Source: Hyphomicrobiales bacterium (GTDB taxonomy: Bacteria; Pseudomonadota; Alphaproteobacteria; Rhizobiales; Methyloligellaceae). Taken from it: a DNA stretch of 64,000 nt. Position numbers and translations under genes: made by a program. The notes beneath the pieces are model-generated. The model saw only the letters and a list, made by a program, of their open reading frames with translations, did not search any database and was not told where the DNA came from. This document shows positions 35,439-46,177 of the stretch, one piece after another. The DNA lies in NCBI GenBank assembly GCA_021775555.1, contig JAJFHP010000023.1, positions 1-64,000 of the forward strand, written 5' to 3'. The first letter of the stretch is position 1. Every line of letters begins with the position of its first letter.

Positions 35439-36851
35439 TTATGCCGGTAGGACATCGAATGCGATGCTGATGCGTGTTTCCTCCGACTTGAAAGGAATAG
35501 TGCGATGGAACATGTAGCTGGGAAACATTACCAGCAATCCCGGCTCAGGCTGAACCAGACGAAGTGTTGGTTCGGCTGAAAAATGATACTCAGGTCCGGG
35601 CTGACCAAACTCAATCCAGCCATCGGTCCCTCCATCATCAACAACTTTGGGAAGCTGGGGGTAATACACACCGCTCAGCCAACCGGATGGATGGATGTGT
35701 GGAGCCTGATATCCCTCCCCCTCAAGCACCGTTGCCCATACTGAAAGGCTGTAGTTTTTTGGTCTGTGAGCAACGGTAGGGTGCTCAACTTCACCTGCGA
35801 CCGAGTCCATATAGGCATCGATGCTTCGTGCTATGAGATTCTCAAAAGCTGCGATTGGGCCTTTGGAGCCGATATTGATACTACCGGTCTGTTTGCCCAT
35901 TCTTGTTGAATGACTTGATGGCGATGTCACCAATGAGGGATGACGGATGACATGCCTGCCGAGGGCTTTGTTGAACGAGTCTATGTCGGGAAAACCGGAA
36001 GGCGCTTGCTGTTTCATTGGCAACACGAAGCGATCAAGATCAACCAGTACCTTTAGTTCATCAGTTTTACCCGCCTCGTTGAGAGCAATTGATTTTGCCG
36101 CGAGCACGCCGGCGTCACCGGGATATCTTACCAGATACTCATTACAGGCTGCGATCGCATCATCGGATTGTTTCATCTGCACAAGCGTGTCGCAAAGATT
36201 GCTTGTTGCGTCGGGATAATCAGGATCTGCTGCGCGTGCGTTTCGGTGAGCGTCAATCGCCTCCTCAAGCTGGTTATTCTCCTGCAGGGTCGTGCCCAAG
36301 CCGACCCAGGCTTTGGCGTTCTCCGGCATGATCTGTACAGCTTGGCGATACGCTTCGATGGCCTGTTGATAATTTTGTTGTTCCCGAAGAATAAACGCCG
36401 TTCCTGCATAGGCTTCCGCGTGATTGCCGTCAGCGGAGATGGTGCGATCAAAATATTCAATCGCCTCATCCCCCCGCCCCAGTTCAAACAGGGTGATCGC
36501 CATATTATATTGAGCCGGTGCGAAGTCAGGTCCCATCCGCGATGCAAGCCTGAAGGCTTCGAGGGCTTTCTCGCTGTTCCCCATGGACTGATACAAGACG
36601 CCAAGATTGTATGATCCGCGCGGATCAGAGGGATATTTTTCCGAGGCGCGTTTGAGCCATCGCAGCGCATCCTGCTGCTGGCCGGCAAAGTGGGCGGCCT
36701 GTCCACCAAGTATCAGTGTGTCGAGGTGAGTGGGGTTGCGTTTGAGAAAGCGTCGATAGCCCTTAAGCGCTTTCTCGAAATGCCCAGCCTTGTGATGCTC
36801 AATCGCTTCCGCAAGAGTTCTGTCCGGGGCTGAGGGTGGTGGCGCTACCAT
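35439..36851 (-). CDS. TPR protein with C-terminal 2OG-Fe(II) oxygenase domain
   Basis: About 470 residues from ATG 36851 (a GTG at 36869 would add six). Residues 15-260 are tetratricopeptide repeats, e.g. EKALKGYRRFLKRNPTHLDT, SYNLGVLYQSMGNSEKALEA and AWVGLGTTLQENNQLEEAID. The C-terminal part (about 370-470) fits the putative 2OG-Fe(II) oxygenase family (PF13759-like): APHIHPSGWLSGVYYPQLP gives the H-x-H metal pair, and MFPSYMFHRTIPF plus TRISIAFDV give the distal His and the 2OG-binding Arg. Substrate unknown; proteins of this type are often near polysaccharide or protein-modification genes. It is the last gene after kdsA, with 67 bases between them. Confidence 0.82.
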   Translation of the reverse strand: MVAPPPSAPDRTLAEAIEHHKAGHFEKALKGYRRFLKRNPTHLDTLILGGQAAHFAGQQQDALRWLKRASEKYPSDPRGSYNLGVLYQSMGNSEKALEAFRLASRMGPDFAPAQYNMAITLFELGRGDEAIEYFDRTISADGNHAEAYAGTAFILREQQNYQQAIEAYRQAVQIMPENAKAWVGLGTTLQENNQLEEAIDAHRNARAADPDYPDATSNLCDTLVQMKQSDDAIAACNEYLVRYPGDAGVLAAKSIALNEAGKTDELKVLVDLDRFVLPMKQQAPSGFPDIDSFNKALGRHVIRHPSLVTSPSSHSTRMGKQTGSINIGSKGPIAAFENLIARSIDAYMDSVAGEVEHPTVAHRPKNYSLSVWATVLEGEGYQAPHIHPSGWLSGVYYPQLPKVVDDGGTDGWIEFGQPGPEYHFSAEPTLRLVQPEPGLLVMFPSYMFHRTIPFKSEETRISIAFDVLPA

Positions 36852-36918
36852 TTTTTCCGACTCTATCACTGCGGTTTAAACATTACTTGCATCGAGACAG
36901 CTGAATTTTCCAGTTCTT

Positions 36919-37746
36919 CTACGCCTTCACCACCGTGTCGATGGCCTGAAGCTCTTTCAGCAATCCTTCAAATTCGTTGAGAGGCACCATGTTGGGGCCA
37001 TCAGAAGGAGCCTTGTCAGGGTCCGCGTGGGTTTCGATAAACAGCGCCGCAACGCCCACCGCAACAGCTGCGCGGGCTAAAACGGGGACGAATTCACGTT
37101 GACCCCCGCTTGTGGGCCCCTGTCCGCCTGGCTGTTGTACGGAATGTGTTGCATCAAACACGACCGGACATCCAGTTTCGGCCAATATGGGCAGCGCACG
37201 CATGTCGGATACAAGCGTGTTGTAACCAAAGCTCGCACCGCGTTCTGTGACGAGGACATTTGGATTGCCGGCTTCGAGAATTTTAGCGACAACATTCTTC
37301 ATGTCCCAGGGAGCCAGAAACTGGCCTTTCTTGACCTTAACCACCTTGCCGGTTTCGGCCGCTGCAACCAGAAGATCTGTCTGGCGGCAGAGAAAAGCCG
37401 GGATTTGCAGGACATCAACGGCTTCTGCAACTGCGGCGCAATGCTCACGTTCATGAATGTCGGTTACGACAGGCAGCCCGAGTGTCTCGCGGATTTCTGC
37501 AAATATGGGCAGAGCCTCTTTCAGCCCAAGCCCGCGTGAGCTCGATATGCTGGTGCGATTGGCTTTGTCGAAGGATGACTTGTAGACGAGGCCGATGTTC
37601 AGCCGGGCGGCAATTTCTTTAAGCGCGGATGCGGTTTCCAGTGCATGGGCGCGCGATTCAAGCGCACAGGGTCCTGCAAATACCACAATGGGCGCGGTAT
37701 TCGAGACGGTAACAGGACCGATTTTGACAACGGCATTCGGGTTCAT
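36919..37746 (-). CDS. kdsA: 3-deoxy-8-phosphooctulonate synthase KdsA
   Basis: Condenses PEP with arabinose 5-phosphate to Kdo 8-phosphate, the first committed step to the LPS inner-core sugar. The 275 residues show [60 protein letters not shown] (read in parts), [11 protein letters not shown] and [11 protein letters not shown]. The ATG is 2 bases after the pyrG stop, and CTP from PyrG is used by KdsB to activate Kdo. A TPR/oxygenase gene follows. Confidence 0.96.
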   Translation of the reverse strand: MNPNAVVKIGPVTVSNTAPIVVFAGPCALESRAHALETASALKEIAARLNIGLVYKSSFDKANRTSISSSRGLGLKEALPIFAEIRETLGLPVVTDIHEREHCAAVAEAVDVLQIPAFLCRQTDLLVAAAETGKVVKVKKGQFLAPWDMKNVVAKILEAGNPNVLVTERGASFGYNTLVSDMRALPILAETGCPVVFDATHSVQQPGGQGPTSGGQREFVPVLARAAVAVGVAALFIETHADPDKAPSDGPNMVPLNEFEGLLKELQAIDTVVKA

Positions 37747-37748
37747 GT

Positions 37749-39401
<1,653 letters not shown>

Positions 39402-39460
39402 TCACTGATTCGAAGCAGAAACAGCATGCCTTTGACATTTTTTGCCCAAGCAATTTACAG

Positions 39461-39832
39461 CTATTGAGATTGCGGGACTTGCGGGCCTGATGGTGGCTTC
39501 GTTGGCAGCTGCATACCTTCAAGAGGATTACCGGTACCGGTGCCTGGCTGATCCTGATTACCCTGAATGGTGAAACTGTCTAAACCGCCCGATGGCCCAG
39601 AGCCCTGCTGGGCAACAAGTGTCAGCAAAATGCTGGTGGCGAAAAACGCTGCCGCAAACACGGCTGTCACTCGTGTGAGCAGATTGGCGGCACCTCGGCC
39701 CGACATGAAACCACCGCCGCTGCCGCCACTGCCGCCGATGCCCAGTGCACCGCCTTCCGAACGTTGCAACAGCACCAGTCCAACAAGCGCGACGGCCACC
39801 ATGATGTGAATGACCAAAAGCACAGTCGCCAT
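39461..39832 (-). CDS. secG: Preprotein translocase subunit SecG
   Basis: Small membrane partner of SecY/SecE. 123 residues with two membrane helices (about 3-22 and 56-76) joined by a glycine-rich loop that contains SEGGALGIGGSGGSGGGFMS and the conserved RGAANLLTRVTAVFAAAFF. The hydrophilic tail (NQDQPGTGTGNPLEGMQLPT) is variable in the family. It lies between tpiA and pyrG, its usual place. Confidence 0.95.
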   Translation of the reverse strand: MATVLLVIHIMVAVALVGLVLLQRSEGGALGIGGSGGSGGGFMSGRGAANLLTRVTAVFAAAFFATSILLTLVAQQGSGPSGGLDSFTIQGNQDQPGTGTGNPLEGMQLPTKPPSGPQVPQSQ

Positions 39833-39948
39833 AGATTTAATCCAGTTCAGGTAATCGGGTGTTTATGCGGTTCGCCTTTTACAGGAGACCTTGCATTTTG
39901 GCCAGCCCCTACACAAGGCAGGAGTAGGTGAAAACAAATATCGGTCAG

Positions 39949-40371
39949 TTAACCCCTGCCATCAAGTTGTGAGACCGTATTTTGGTTGGAAGGAGGCGCA
40001 AGTGAACCTTGAGGTTTTTTTGGAGGTTTCCGCTTGGCATCGTCACTCCCATCCTTTTTTGATTTTGAAGAGTCCGGTTCCTTGAGACCCGGCAATTTAA
40101 TCTTGGGGCAGCGAAAACGAATTTGCCCCTCAATAAAGAGATAGCGCTGGATTTTGGCGAGGTCGTCCGGCTTCAAAATCTCGCCGGCTTTTTGTGGATC
40201 CTGGTTCATGGCTTCCTCAATGCCACCCTTGCGAAGCTCGGTATGTTCACTCGCCAGCTTGACGCAGGTTTCGCTTAATAATGGTTTTGCTGCTACCTGC
40301 TGCGAAAGAGGCAGCGCAAGCACCATGAGGCCGGGAAACGTTGCGCAAAATCGTTTCAAACCGCTCAGCAC
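39949..40371 (-). CDS. Small exported protein of unknown function
   Basis: About 140 residues from a GTG at 40371; a TTG at 40419 would add 16. The N-terminus is basic then hydrophobic (LKRFCATFPGLMVLALPLSQ) with a likely cleavage site at VAA-K. The mature part has ETCVKLASEHTELRKGGIEE, LKPDDLAKIQRYLFIEGQIR and FRCPKIKLPGL with two Cys. It ends in a Lys/Pro/Ser-rich tail. Hypothetical proteins with this CxxL...FRCP layout occur next to tpiA/secG in alphaproteobacteria, as far as I recall. Function unknown. Confidence 0.65.
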   Translation of the reverse strand: MLSGLKRFCATFPGLMVLALPLSQQVAAKPLLSETCVKLASEHTELRKGGIEEAMNQDPQKAGEILKPDDLAKIQRYLFIEGQIRFRCPKIKLPGLKEPDSSKSKKDGSDDAKRKPPKKPQGSLAPPSNQNTVSQLDGRG

Positions 40372-40477
40372 TGTCTCAACTCTCGCAATCGGGTATGGAC
40401 TTGGGGTGGGCGGCGCCAAACTAACCGTTTGACCTTTGAGTTTCCAGAGGGAATGGGATGGTTTTGGTCATTGAAAG

Positions 40478-41242
40478 TCACTTTTCGGCGTAAACCGAAA
40501 CAATTCCCCAAAAATCTTCTGCCTTGAGGCTCGCGCCGCCAACCAGTGCGCCATTCACGTCGGTGACCGCCATCAATTCCGCGGCATTGACCGGCTTCAC
40601 GGAGCCGCCATATAGAATGCGGATTCCAGCGGCCTCAGCTTCCCCCAGCTTTCCTTTCAGCTCAGAGCGAATATGTCGATGCATCTCGCCCACATCGTCC
40701 AGCGTTGGCGTCAGCCCGGTACCGATAGCCCAGACCGGCTCATAGGCAATAACCGTATTCCCGGCCTGAGCCTTCTCGGGAAGCGACCCTGAAAGCTGTG
40801 TGCCTACCACATTCAGTGCTTCGCCTTGCTTGCGCTCAGTTTCTGTTTCTCCAACGCAAATAATGGCCAACAGCTCTGATTTGTGTGCGGCTGCGGCCTT
40901 GATGCGGACATCCTCACTGGTTTCGCCATGATCGGCACGTCTTTCAGAATGGCCGACGATGACAGCGGTAGCGCCTGCATCGGCCAGCATCCCGGCGGAA
41001 ATATCGCCGGTATGTGCACCTGAACTCTCACCATGGCAATCCTGACCACCGACAAGGAGTTCCGAGCCTTTTAACCCTTGAGCAAACTCGGCTATCAGTG
41101 TGGTTGGGGGGCAGAGCATGACATCAGCGCGCACCTCCGGGTCAGCGGCCAGCAGTCCAGCCAGGCTTTCGGCTTCTTTCCATGAAGCTCGCGCCCCGTT
41201 CATTTTCCAGTTACCAGCAACGAGCGGGCGTGGTTTCGTCAT
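40478..41242 (-). CDS. tpiA: Triose-phosphate isomerase
   Basis: Interconverts dihydroxyacetone phosphate and glyceraldehyde 3-phosphate. 254 residues: active-site Lys in [12 protein letters not shown], catalytic His in [14 protein letters not shown], catalytic Glu in [16 protein letters not shown], and the phosphate-binding ILYGGSVKP. It is divergent from ppiD across 209 bases, which hold its promoter but no gene. Confidence 0.97.
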   Translation of the reverse strand: MTKPRPLVAGNWKMNGARASWKEAESLAGLLAADPEVRADVMLCPPTTLIAEFAQGLKGSELLVGGQDCHGESSGAHTGDISAGMLADAGATAVIVGHSERRADHGETSEDVRIKAAAAHKSELLAIICVGETETERKQGEALNVVGTQLSGSLPEKAQAGNTVIAYEPVWAIGTGLTPTLDDVGEMHRHIRSELKGKLGEAEAAGIRILYGGSVKPVNAAELMAVTDVNGALVGGASLKAEDFWGIVSVYAEK

Positions 41243-41451
41243 TTGAGTGGCTCCGAATATAGGTAAGGAAACATCATTATATTGAATTACTTAGCATCAT
41301 ACGAGCAGGTCTGTTAACTCAAGGAAGAGATGTCGCAAAGCCGCCTTGCCGCATGAGGCTCTGGTCCATATGATGCCCGCGCTTGGCAAGCTTTACCAAA
41401 TCGAGGCGCTTTTCAAGGCATCAATTTTAACCCGAGGCAGAAGAAACCATC

Positions 41452-43359
41452 ATGCTGGAAGCACTACGCAAGGGGACTGGAACCTGGATAGCCAAGATCT
41501 TCATCGGTTTGCTGGTGATGAGTTTTGCCGTTTGGGGTGTTGCCGATATCTTTGGCGGCTATGGTGCGCAGACAGTCGCCAGCGTCGGTGATACGGAAAT
41601 TTCATCGCAAGATTTCCAGTTGGAGTTCCAGCGCGAAGTGCGGTCGCTCAGCCAGCGCCTTGGACGGAACGTCACGGTAGCCGATGCCCGCTCACTTGGT
41701 CTCGACAAGCAGATACTTCTGCGTCTCATTGGTGATGCCGCGATTGAATCGCAGGCTAATTCTCTGGGTCTTGGCGTAACCGGACAAGCAGTCGGGGCCA
41801 GGCTCAAGCGCGAGGCCGCGTTCAAGGATGCTGATGGTCATTTCTCGCAGGAAAGATTTTACCGGCTGCTGCAGGCCAATGGTCTGAGCGAGCAGGCATT
41901 CATGCAACGCCAGCATCGCGCACTTGTTCTGCAACAGATTTCAGGGACGGTTGTGTCATCTCATCTGGTTCCCAAGGTCATGCTCGACGCAACCAACAAA
42001 TTCCGCAACGAGACGCGTAAATTGAGTTACATCACCGTACCGTTATCGAAGCTCGGGGAAATCAGCGAGCCGGGCGTGGAAAATGCCCGCGATTATTACA
42101 ACACGCATAACAGCGAATTCAGGGCGCCTGAGACCCGCAAGGTTGGCGTTATCGCCCTGACACCGGCTGCCCTAGCGAAAACCATCAAGATTAGCGATGA
42201 GGATATCAAGGCTTATTTCGAGCACAACCAAACCCGTTTTAATACCCCGGAACGCCGCGCCGTGATGCAACTGCCGTTTCCTGACCAGGCAACTGCCGAT
42301 GTAGCTTTTGAGAAATTAAAGAATGGCGCTGATTTCATGGAGGTTGCCAAAGGTCGCGGCCTGACCAAGGAAGATATTGATCTTGGGCTCATTCCCAAGA
42401 CCGGCCTCTCCGATGAAGCCATTGCGGACGCTGTTTTTTCCTTGCCAAAGGATGAAATCAGCAAACCGATTGAGGGGGCGCTTACGACGGTGATTGCCAA
42501 GGTCACGAAAATAGAGCCTGCGGTGGTCAAGACGCTGGATGATATGCGCGAGACCATTTCCAAAGGGCTCGCTGCGGAAAAGTCAGCCGAGACCATTCTC
42601 GATTCCTACGACAAAATCGAGGATGAGCGTGCCGGCGGAGCGACCTTGGCTGAAATTGGTAAGAAACTGGGTGTGAAATATTCCGAAATCGCGGCCATTG
42701 ATGCTCGCGGGATGGGAAGTGATGGCAAACCAGTCGAACTTCTGGCCCGGCAGCCGGGGGCGTTGCGTGCAATTTTTACTGCCGAGGTAAATCTAGAGAC
42801 GGACCCCGAAGAGACGAGCGACAGGGGCTTTATCTGGTACGAGGTGTTGAAGGTAACCCCACAGCGACTGAAACCCTTTGAGGACGTCAAGGACGAGGCG
42901 ATAAAGAAATTACTTGAGACCGAAGAACGTTCTCTTCTCGCCAAAAAGGGGCAGGAACTTGTCGACAAATTGCGAAACGGTGAGAAACTTACCGATCTCG
43001 CCTCGAGTTTTGACCTTGAGGTCGTGGAGAGCAAACCACTTAAGCGCATTGATCAGGATGCCAAAATCCCGTCAGCTGCATTGCAGCAGGCTTTTGTTCT
43101 CAAAAAGGAAGATTTTGGTTCGAGTGCCACCACCGACGGCAAGGGTCGGCTGATCTTTCAGGTCACGGAGGCAAACGCACCAGCATCACTCGACCGCAAG
43201 GCGCGTGAAGCTTTGGTGAAGACGGTTGCACCCGATATTGGTAATGATCTGATTTCCCAGTATGTTCGCGCCCTGCGGGAGGATGTCGGTGTCAAAATCA
43301 ATCAGGCCGTGTTGGACGAGGCGATCACCGGGCGCCAATATTCCGGCGACGGTCGCTAA
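41452..43359 (+). CDS. ppiD: Periplasmic peptidyl-prolyl isomerase/chaperone PpiD
   Basis: Membrane-anchored parvulin-type chaperone for exported proteins. The 635 residues have one N-terminal membrane helix (about 14-34, IAKIFIGLLVMSFAVWGVAD), a SurA/PpiD-like N-terminal chaperone domain (about 40-200), a rotamase domain (about 255-360, with DFMEVAKGRGLTKEDIDLGL) and a C-terminal chaperone half. It is followed by trpE after 16 bases, so trpE has no room for its own promoter or attenuator; the two are probably co-transcribed. Confidence 0.9.
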   Translation: MLEALRKGTGTWIAKIFIGLLVMSFAVWGVADIFGGYGAQTVASVGDTEISSQDFQLEFQREVRSLSQRLGRNVTVADARSLGLDKQILLRLIGDAAIESQANSLGLGVTGQAVGARLKREAAFKDADGHFSQERFYRLLQANGLSEQAFMQRQHRALVLQQISGTVVSSHLVPKVMLDATNKFRNETRKLSYITVPLSKLGEISEPGVENARDYYNTHNSEFRAPETRKVGVIALTPAALAKTIKISDEDIKAYFEHNQTRFNTPERRAVMQLPFPDQATADVAFEKLKNGADFMEVAKGRGLTKEDIDLGLIPKTGLSDEAIADAVFSLPKDEISKPIEGALTTVIAKVTKIEPAVVKTLDDMRETISKGLAAEKSAETILDSYDKIEDERAGGATLAEIGKKLGVKYSEIAAIDARGMGSDGKPVELLARQPGALRAIFTAEVNLETDPEETSDRGFIWYEVLKVTPQRLKPFEDVKDEAIKKLLETEERSLLAKKGQELVDKLRNGEKLTDLASSFDLEVVESKPLKRIDQDAKIPSAALQQAFVLKKEDFGSSATTDGKGRLIFQVTEANAPASLDRKAREALVKTVAPDIGNDLISQYVRALREDVGVKINQAVLDEAITGRQYSGDGR

Positions 43360-43375
43360 AGCGGTTTCGGGCTGA

Positions 43376-44917
43376 ATGACAGCTATGACCCAAAAGCCCG
43401 GTATTGGACGGGTCGAACCGTCTTCAGAAAATTTTTCAAAGACCTATGACGCAGGCCGGCCCCAAGTCGTCTGGACACGGCTGGTAGCGGATTTGGAAAC
43501 ACCTGTTTCCGCTTTTCTCAAACTGGTTGAAGGGCGTCCCTATTCATTCCTGTTTGAATCGGTGGAAGGAGGAGCGGTGCGGGGCCGCTATTCAATCATC
43601 GGGTTTGATCCGGATCTTGTCTGGCGCGCCAACGGTGACAGTGCAGAAATCATCACAGCACCCTTGGAAGGTTCCGATTATGTGCCTTGCGAAGGCGGTA
43701 CGCTTGAAGCATTGCGTGCGCTTCTGGCGCAATCGCGCATCGAATTGCCCGATGAGCTGCCCCCCATGGCCGCCGGGGTGTTCGGTTATATGGGTTATGA
43801 CACCGTAAGGCTGGTTGAGCATTTGCCCAGCGACCATCCCGACCCCATCGGCACGCCGGATGCCATCATGGTTCGGCCGACCATCATGGTAATTTTCGAT
43901 GCGGTCACCGATGAAATAACAGCCGTCACACCTGTTTACCCAACGGATAGCGCGTCAGCAGAAAACGCCTATAACCGGGCTGCTGAACGTCTGCGCGGGG
44001 CGTTGCTTCGGCTCGATTCCCCCCTGCCCCATTCGGCAAGGCTCGATTATTCGGATGTTCCGCAACCTGAACCGCAATCGAATACGTCGCCCGATGACTA
44101 CATGGCGAAAGTAGAGCGCGCAAAAGATTATATTGGTGCGGGAGACATCTTCCAGGTCGTGCTCAGCCAGCGTTTTTCGGCCCCGTTTACCCTGCCACCC
44201 TTTTCACTGTACCGGGCGTTGAGACGCGTGAATCCCTCACCGTTTCTTTATTATCTCAATCTCGATGGATTCTCTGTTGTTGGTTCAAGCCCGGAAATCC
44301 TGGTTCGGGCACGCGGGGGGGAAGTCACTATCCGACCTATCGCTGGAACGCGTCCACGCGGCAGCACCAAGGCGGAAGACGCTGCCCTGTCGAAAGAGTT
44401 GCTGGCGGACAAGAAAGAGCGCGCGGAGCACCTGATGCTGCTTGATTTGGGGCGCAATGATGTGGGCCGCGTTGCCAAGGTGGGAACCATCCGCGTCACC
44501 GACAGCTTTTTTCTCGAATACTACTCCCAGGTTATGCACATCGTCTCCAATGTGGTTGGCGAACTTGACCCTGAGCATGATGCAATCGATGCCCTGATGG
44601 CCGGGTTCCCGGCCGGGACGGTATCAGGTGCGCCAAAGGTGCGCGCCATGGAAATCATCGATGAGCTGGAACTGGAAAAGCGCGGGATTTATGCAGGTTG
44701 CGTGGGCTACTTCTCCGCAAATGGCGACATGGACAGCTGCATCGTGCTTCGTACTTCGCTGGTGAAAGATGGGGTGATGCATGTCCAGGCAGGCGCCGGA
44801 ATTGTTGCAGATTCCGTTCCTCAATCCGAGCAGACAGAATGCCAGAACAAGGCCAAGGCGTTGTTTCGCGCAGCAGAAGAAGCAGTCCGATTCGCCACCG
44901 GTTCCAACGAAGGCTAA
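43376..44917 (+). CDS. trpE: Anthranilate synthase component I
   Basis: Converts chorismate and ammonia to anthranilate with TrpG. The 513 residues contain the tryptophan-feedback element (PYSFLFESVEGGAVRGRYSI, LFES for the usual LLES), the catalytic domain with IGAGDIFQVVLSQRF, IRPIAGTRPRG, LLDLGRNDVGRVAKVGTI and PAGTVSGAPKVRAMEIIDEL, and the C-terminal AGAGIVADSVPQSE. The trp genes run trpE-sixA-trpG-trpD-trpC, with a phosphatase gene between the two anthranilate synthase subunits. Confidence 0.96.
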   Translation: MTAMTQKPGIGRVEPSSENFSKTYDAGRPQVVWTRLVADLETPVSAFLKLVEGRPYSFLFESVEGGAVRGRYSIIGFDPDLVWRANGDSAEIITAPLEGSDYVPCEGGTLEALRALLAQSRIELPDELPPMAAGVFGYMGYDTVRLVEHLPSDHPDPIGTPDAIMVRPTIMVIFDAVTDEITAVTPVYPTDSASAENAYNRAAERLRGALLRLDSPLPHSARLDYSDVPQPEPQSNTSPDDYMAKVERAKDYIGAGDIFQVVLSQRFSAPFTLPPFSLYRALRRVNPSPFLYYLNLDGFSVVGSSPEILVRARGGEVTIRPIAGTRPRGSTKAEDAALSKELLADKKERAEHLMLLDLGRNDVGRVAKVGTIRVTDSFFLEYYSQVMHIVSNVVGELDPEHDAIDALMAGFPAGTVSGAPKVRAMEIIDELELEKRGIYAGCVGYFSANGDMDSCIVLRTSLVKDGVMHVQAGAGIVADSVPQSEQTECQNKAKALFRAAEEAVRFATGSNEG

Positions 44918-44923
44918 AGTTCC

Positions 44924-45445
44924 ATGGTGACTTTGTCGCTGTTCCGCCATGCCAAATCCGCCTGGAACACACCAGGTTTCGGTGATTACGAGCGCCCCCT
45001 CGCCCCGCGCGGTGAAAAAGCCGCACCGCGCATGGGGGCATATATGGTGCGTGAAGGCCTGGTACCGAACCTTGTATTGTGCTCAACCGCACTACGCGCC
45101 CGTCAAACGCTTGAACTTGCCCAAGCGGAATGGGATGAAACACCAGAGATACGCTTTGAAGACGGGCTTTATCATGCGGGTCCTGCCCAGATTTTGCAGC
45201 TTTTACAGGGCCTGCCGGCAAGCTGTGGCCATGCCATGATCATTGGACACAATCCTGGCATGTATTCTCTCGTGGCGGCCTTGTCAGGTGATGGAGAGGG
45301 TGATGCATTTGATGAGCTAGAAAACAATTTTCCGACCGCGGCTCTTGGCGTAATAGTTTTTGAGGGAAGCTGGTCGTCAATTGCTCCGGGTGCCGGGCAT
45401 TTGCAGCGCTTTATTGTTCCCAGAAAACTCCCGAAATTTGCCTGA
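44924..45445 (+). CDS. sixA: SixA-type phosphohistidine phosphatase
   Basis: 173 residues of the histidine-phosphatase superfamily, short SixA type. The catalytic stretch is LSLFRHAKSAWNTPGFGDYE (RHG box as RHA), followed by RPLAPRGEKAAPRMG, LCSTALRARQTLE and the second catalytic His in MIIGHNPGM. E. coli SixA acts on phosphohistidine of PTS-Ntr NPr; the target here is unknown. It starts 6 bases after trpE, so it is inside the tryptophan operon without an obvious reason. It ends 72 bases before trpG. Confidence 0.88.
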   Translation: MVTLSLFRHAKSAWNTPGFGDYERPLAPRGEKAAPRMGAYMVREGLVPNLVLCSTALRARQTLELAQAEWDETPEIRFEDGLYHAGPAQILQLLQGLPASCGHAMIIGHNPGMYSLVAALSGDGEGDAFDELENNFPTAALGVIVFEGSWSSIAPGAGHLQRFIVPRKLPKFA

Positions 45446-45481
45446 TTGGTCCCTCTGGCTTTAACCACATTGTGACATCAC

Positions 45482-45511
45482 TTGAGGCTTGGGGCACGCG
45501 TGGGTTAGAAC
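45482..45511 (+). promoter_or_regulatory. Candidate promoter immediately before trpG
   Basis: TTGAGGC (45482-45488) and GTTAGAAC (45504-45511) resemble the alphaproteobacterial housekeeping pattern TTGACGS and GCTANAWC known from Caulobacter, with 15 bases between them. The -10 ends 6 bases before the trpG ATG. With no Shine-Dalgarno between, the transcript would be nearly or fully leaderless. Confidence 0.45.
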
Positions 45512-45517
45512 ACTCAC

Positions 45518-46165
45518 ATGCTGACCCTGATCGATAATTATGACAGCTTCACCTACAACCTCGTCCACTTTCTTGGCGAGTTGGGGGCGGAGTGCCGTGT
45601 CTACCGCAATGACAAGGTGAGCGTCCATCAGGTGTTGGAGGAAGGCCCGCAGGCCATCGTTCTTTCTCCTGGCCCCTGCACGCCGAATGAAGCCGGAATT
45701 TGCCTTGAGCTAGTGAAGCGTGCCGGCGCCGATGTGCCAATCCTGGGGGTATGCCTTGGGCATCAATCCATCGGCCAGGCCTTTGGAGGCAAGGTCGTGC
45801 GCGCACCCACTCTCATGCATGGGAAAATTTCCACGGTTCATGTCCTGGGGGCAGGCGCTTCATCAGCGCGCAACACCGGTGCGGGTATTTTCGCCGGGCT
45901 CCCGGCTGAATTTGAAGCTACCCGTTACCATTCCCTCACTGTTGAGCGCGATAGTCTGCCTGACTGTTTTGAGATCACGGCTGAGACAGATGACGGTCTC
46001 ATAATGGGCCTGCAACATAAAACCCTTCCCCTGCATGGTGTTCAATTTCATCCTGAGAGCATTGCCTCGCAACAGGGACATGCCCTGCTGGCCAATTTCC
46101 TTGACCTGGCCGGCATTGAACATGAGCCGGCAGAGCCATTTGATGCGGCAATGGTCTTGGTATAG
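45518..46165 (+). CDS. trpG: Anthranilate synthase component II (glutamine amidotransferase)
   Basis: Supplies ammonia to TrpE and may also serve PabB. The 215 residues are a class-I amidotransferase: [18 protein letters not shown], the oxyanion motif [13 protein letters not shown], nucleophile Cys in [15 protein letters not shown], and the His-Glu pair in [12 protein letters not shown]. The ATG has no ribosome-binding site, fitting the candidate leaderless promoter upstream. trpD follows after 12 bases. Confidence 0.95.
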   Translation: MLTLIDNYDSFTYNLVHFLGELGAECRVYRNDKVSVHQVLEEGPQAIVLSPGPCTPNEAGICLELVKRAGADVPILGVCLGHQSIGQAFGGKVVRAPTLMHGKISTVHVLGAGASSARNTGAGIFAGLPAEFEATRYHSLTVERDSLPDCFEITAETDDGLIMGLQHKTLPLHGVQFHPESIASQQGHALLANFLDLAGIEHEPAEPFDAAMVLV

Positions 46166-46177
46166 AGAGCGGAGCGC

